The translations under genes were made by a program, and so were the position numbers. A stretch of DNA of 64,000 bases from UBA6059 sp040219045 (lineage in GTDB: Bacteria > Bacteroidota > Bacteroidia > Cytophagales > Cyclobacteriaceae). The stretch lies in the NCBI GenBank assembly GCA_965229505.1, contig OZ245881.1, forward strand, positions 1,984,001 through 2,048,000, read 5' to 3'. Of this stretch, positions 61,808 to 64,000 are shown in pieces. The notes below the pieces were generated by a model. That model did no database searches. It saw only the letters and a list, made by a program, of their open reading frames with translations, and was not told the origin of the DNA. Every line of letters starts with the position of its first letter. The first letter of the stretch is position 1.

Positions 61808-64000
61808 ATGAGAAAAGGACTAATCATCATTTTCTGCCTTATCGGTGGGTATGCCTTTGGACAGGGCAAGTGGGAGCAAAAGTTTGAACAACTCGGGCCC
61901 ATGCTACCTTCTCCGAATAGCTACAGGACTGCTTCGGGAGCTCCTGGCGTAGACTATTGGCAGAATCAAGCCGATTATGATATTGCGGTAGAGCTCAACG
62001 ATGCGAATCAAAGCATCACAGGATCTGAAACCATTACCTACTACAACAATTCCCCTGATCAGTTGAGCTATCTATGGGTACAGCTGGATCAGAATATGCG
62101 TGCACCGGATAGTGATACGCCCCTTATCCGACCTACCGGAATGTCAGATAGCATTGCTGGTAAGACGCTACAGTCTATCGCCAATAGTGGTGACTATGAA
62201 GGCGGCTTCAAGATAGCTAAAGTGGTCAATGTTAACGGAAGCCCACTTAAGTACACTATCGTGAAAACCATGATGCGCGTTGAACTGCCTGAGCCGATGA
62301 GCAACGGTGATCAGTTCTCCTTCCAGATCGATTGGTCTTATACTGTCAATGACCGAATGGTTGATGGCGGTCGCTCAGGCTATGAGTACTTCCCAAAAGA
62401 CGGCAACTACAACTATACTATTGCCCAGTTCTACCCAAGAATGGCGGTGTATGATGACAAAGAAGGCTGGCAGAACAAGCAATTCCTCGGTAGGGGAGAG
62501 TTTACAGTTCCCTTCGGTGACTTCAACATGAAGATCACAGTACCTGCAGACTTCATCGTAGGTGCTACCGGAGAGTTGCAAAATGCTTCAACGGTACTGA
62601 CTTCCAAGGAGCTTGAGCGTTTCAACAGTGCAAAAAACACCTTTGATAAGCCTGTGATCATCGTGACACAGAAAGAAGCGGAGGCAAAAGAGAAGAAGCC
62701 CGTAAGGAGCGAAAAGAAAACGTGGGAATTTAAGTCTGAGATGGTGAGAGATGTAGCTTTTGCTGCGTCACGTAAATACATCTGGGACGCCATGGCGGTA
62801 GATCTTGGTGATAAGAAACCATTGGCCATGTCCTATTACTCTAAAGAGGGCAACCCACTTTGGGAGCAGGAGTCTACTCGTGCTGTTGCCAACACTTTGA
62901 TCACTTATTCTAAGCATACTGTTGACTACCCTTACCCGGTAGCGATCTCGGTACACGCCGCATCTATCGGTATGGAATACCCCATGATCTGCTTCAACTT
63001 TGGTCGTCCTGACGAGGATGGTACTTTCAGCCCGACGACAAAGTGGAGAATGATTGGCGTAATTGTGCATGAAGTAGGCCACAACTTCTTCCCTATGATC
63101 ATCAACTCTGATGAGCGTCAGTGGACGTGGATGGATGAAGGCTTGAATACTTTCACTCAGTCCCTAACGCAACGTGAGCACTATCCTGACATGCCTGCAA
63201 GACGCGGTACGGCAGCCAGCATCGTTGACTATATGAAAGGTGACAAAGAAGGCATTCGACCTATCATGACCAACTCTGAGCAGATCCTTCAGTTTGGTAA
63301 CAACGCCTATGCAAAACCTGCCGCGGCATTAAGCATTCTTCGTGAGACCATCATGGGGCCTGAGCTTTTCGACTATGCATTCAAGACCTACGCTGAGCGT
63401 TGGGCATTTAAGCACCCGAGCCCAGCTGATTTCTTCCGTACGATGGAAGACGCATCGGCCATCGACCTTGATTGGTTCTGGAGAGGCTGGTTTTACACCA
63501 CTGACAATGTGGATGTGTCTGTGGACAATGTCAAATGGTACCGCATGAAAACGGATAATCAAAAGTTTGAAAACCAGGCTACCGCAAAAAATGAACGAAT
63601 AAGCGGAGGAGGAGAAGGATCAAAAGCGACCAACTTTGAGGAGGCTGCTGAGTCATTTACTTTCACGAGTACGAGCGATCAGGCCTACCGTGAATTCAAA
63701 AATAGGGTGGACGATGATGCGATCAAGAGAGCAAATGCCGATAAGAACTTCTATGAAGTTACATTTAAGAATGTGGGTGGTCTGGTGACGCCATTGATCA
63801 TTGAGTGGACTTACGCAGATGGCAGCAAAGAGAAGGAATATATTCCAGCTGAGATTTGGAGGCTGAATGAAGAAGAGGTGACTAAAGTGTTTGCCAAAGA
63901 CAAGCAAGTCGTCAATATAGTGCTGGACCCTGATAAAGAGACAGCTGATACTGAACTGTCTGACAATGTGTTCCCAAGAGCTGATATGACCTCAAGGTTC
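61808..64000 (+). CDS. M1-family metallopeptidase (partial, C-terminus off the right edge)
   Basis: 731 codons open to the window edge. A signal peptide ends near AFGQ (residue 19). The zinc site is H421-E-V-G-H425 with the third ligand E444 (HExxH-x18-E) in WMDEGLNTF, as in gluzincin M1 enzymes. The exopeptidase GxMEN motif that binds the substrate N-terminus is degenerate: residues 387-391 read I-G-M-E-Y. Probably a periplasmic or surface peptidase; the altered motif makes aminopeptidase specificity uncertain. A charged, low-complexity segment precedes the C-terminal beta domain (about 595-625). Confidence 0.92.
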   Translation, partial: MRKGLIIIFCLIGGYAFGQGKWEQKFEQLGPMLPSPNSYRTASGAPGVDYWQNQADYDIAVELNDANQSITGSETITYYNNSPDQLSYLWVQLDQNMRAPDSDTPLIRPTGMSDSIAGKTLQSIANSGDYEGGFKIAKVVNVNGSPLKYTIVKTMMRVELPEPMSNGDQFSFQIDWSYTVNDRMVDGGRSGYEYFPKDGNYNYTIAQFYPRMAVYDDKEGWQNKQFLGRGEFTVPFGDFNMKITVPADFIVGATGELQNASTVLTSKELERFNSAKNTFDKPVIIVTQKEAEAKEKKPVRSEKKTWEFKSEMVRDVAFAASRKYIWDAMAVDLGDKKPLAMSYYSKEGNPLWEQESTRAVANTLITYSKHTVDYPYPVAISVHAASIGMEYPMICFNFGRPDEDGTFSPTTKWRMIGVIVHEVGHNFFPMIINSDERQWTWMDEGLNTFTQSLTQREHYPDMPARRGTAASIVDYMKGDKEGIRPIMTNSEQILQFGNNAYAKPAAALSILRETIMGPELFDYAFKTYAERWAFKHPSPADFFRTMEDASAIDLDWFWRGWFYTTDNVDVSVDNVKWYRMKTDNQKFENQATAKNERISGGGEGSKATNFEEAAESFTFTSTSDQAYREFKNRVDDDAIKRANADKNFYEVTFKNVGGLVTPLIIEWTYADGSKEKEYIPAEIWRLNEEEVTKVFAKDKQVVNIVLDPDKETADTELSDNVFPRADMTSRF

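Overview
The window comes from a Bacteroidota chromosome, most likely a marine Cytophagales-type bacterium. This rests on the gene repertoire (UbiA-type prenyltransferase next to purN, multi-SLBB export protein, DUF5117-type metalloprotease, a LegB-to-LegF nonulosonate operon), on the near absence of Shine-Dalgarno sequences, and on a recurring TAnnTTTG promoter box in front of genes. It is densely coding: no gap between genes exceeds about 110 bases. I saw no rRNA, tRNA, CRISPR array, insertion sequence or prophage.

Layout. (1) 1-5342, leftward: rod-shape operon mreB-mreC-mreD-mrdA(PBP2)-rodA, with rodA cut by the left edge. (2) 5415-9294, leftward: purH, then purN behind a UbiA-family prenyltransferase and a DUF2520 Rossmann protein. 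(3) 9336-13875: an alpha/beta hydrolase (+) facing two tandem long-chain acyl-CoA synthetases (-). (4) 13937-18483, leftward: ccmB-ccmC-ccmD-ccmE-ccmF for cytochrome c maturation. CcmE carries Cys instead of the haem-binding His, and ccmA, ccmG and ccmH are absent. (5) 18586-46887, rightward: a 28-kb surface-polysaccharide locus. (6) 46935-61788: pheS; a PPIase/PPIase/MoxR operon; an RsbW/STAS/SpoIIE partner-switching module; guaB; pnuC-nadR; a metalloprotease; a LigT-like protein; and small conserved hypotheticals. (7) From 61808 to the right edge: the start of an M1-type metallopeptidase.

The polysaccharide locus is built from sugar-donor modules: UDP-GlcA 4-epimerase, rfbA/rfbC, UDP-xylose synthase, a UDP-HexNAc 6-dehydrogenase, a PAPS module (cysC, cysD, cysN, cysQ, with a four-helix-bundle gene wedged between cysD and cysN), a complete CMP-legionaminate-type pathway (legB, legC, legH, legI, legG, ptmE, legF) and GDP-fucose synthesis (gmd, fcl). 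Assembly genes are a six-SLBB Wza-like exporter, a Wzz-like chain-length protein without a tyrosine kinase, a flippase, a polymerase, a GT4 and a WecG-type transferase, a polyisoprenyl-phosphate sugar transferase, and a GT52/sialyltransferase-like protein directly behind the flippase. The last is the best candidate for the enzyme that transfers the nonulosonic acid. The product is probably an acidic, nonulosonate-bearing and perhaps sulfated capsule or O-antigen. Genes from wzz to the GT52-like protein overlap or nearly abut, implying one translationally coupled transcript.

The least ordinary points are the CxxxY CcmE with a reduced Ccm set, the candidate legionaminyltransferase, the PAPS module with neither reductase nor sulfotransferase, the palindromic element at the end of nadR, and promoter boxes so close to some start codons that leaderless mRNAs are expected.
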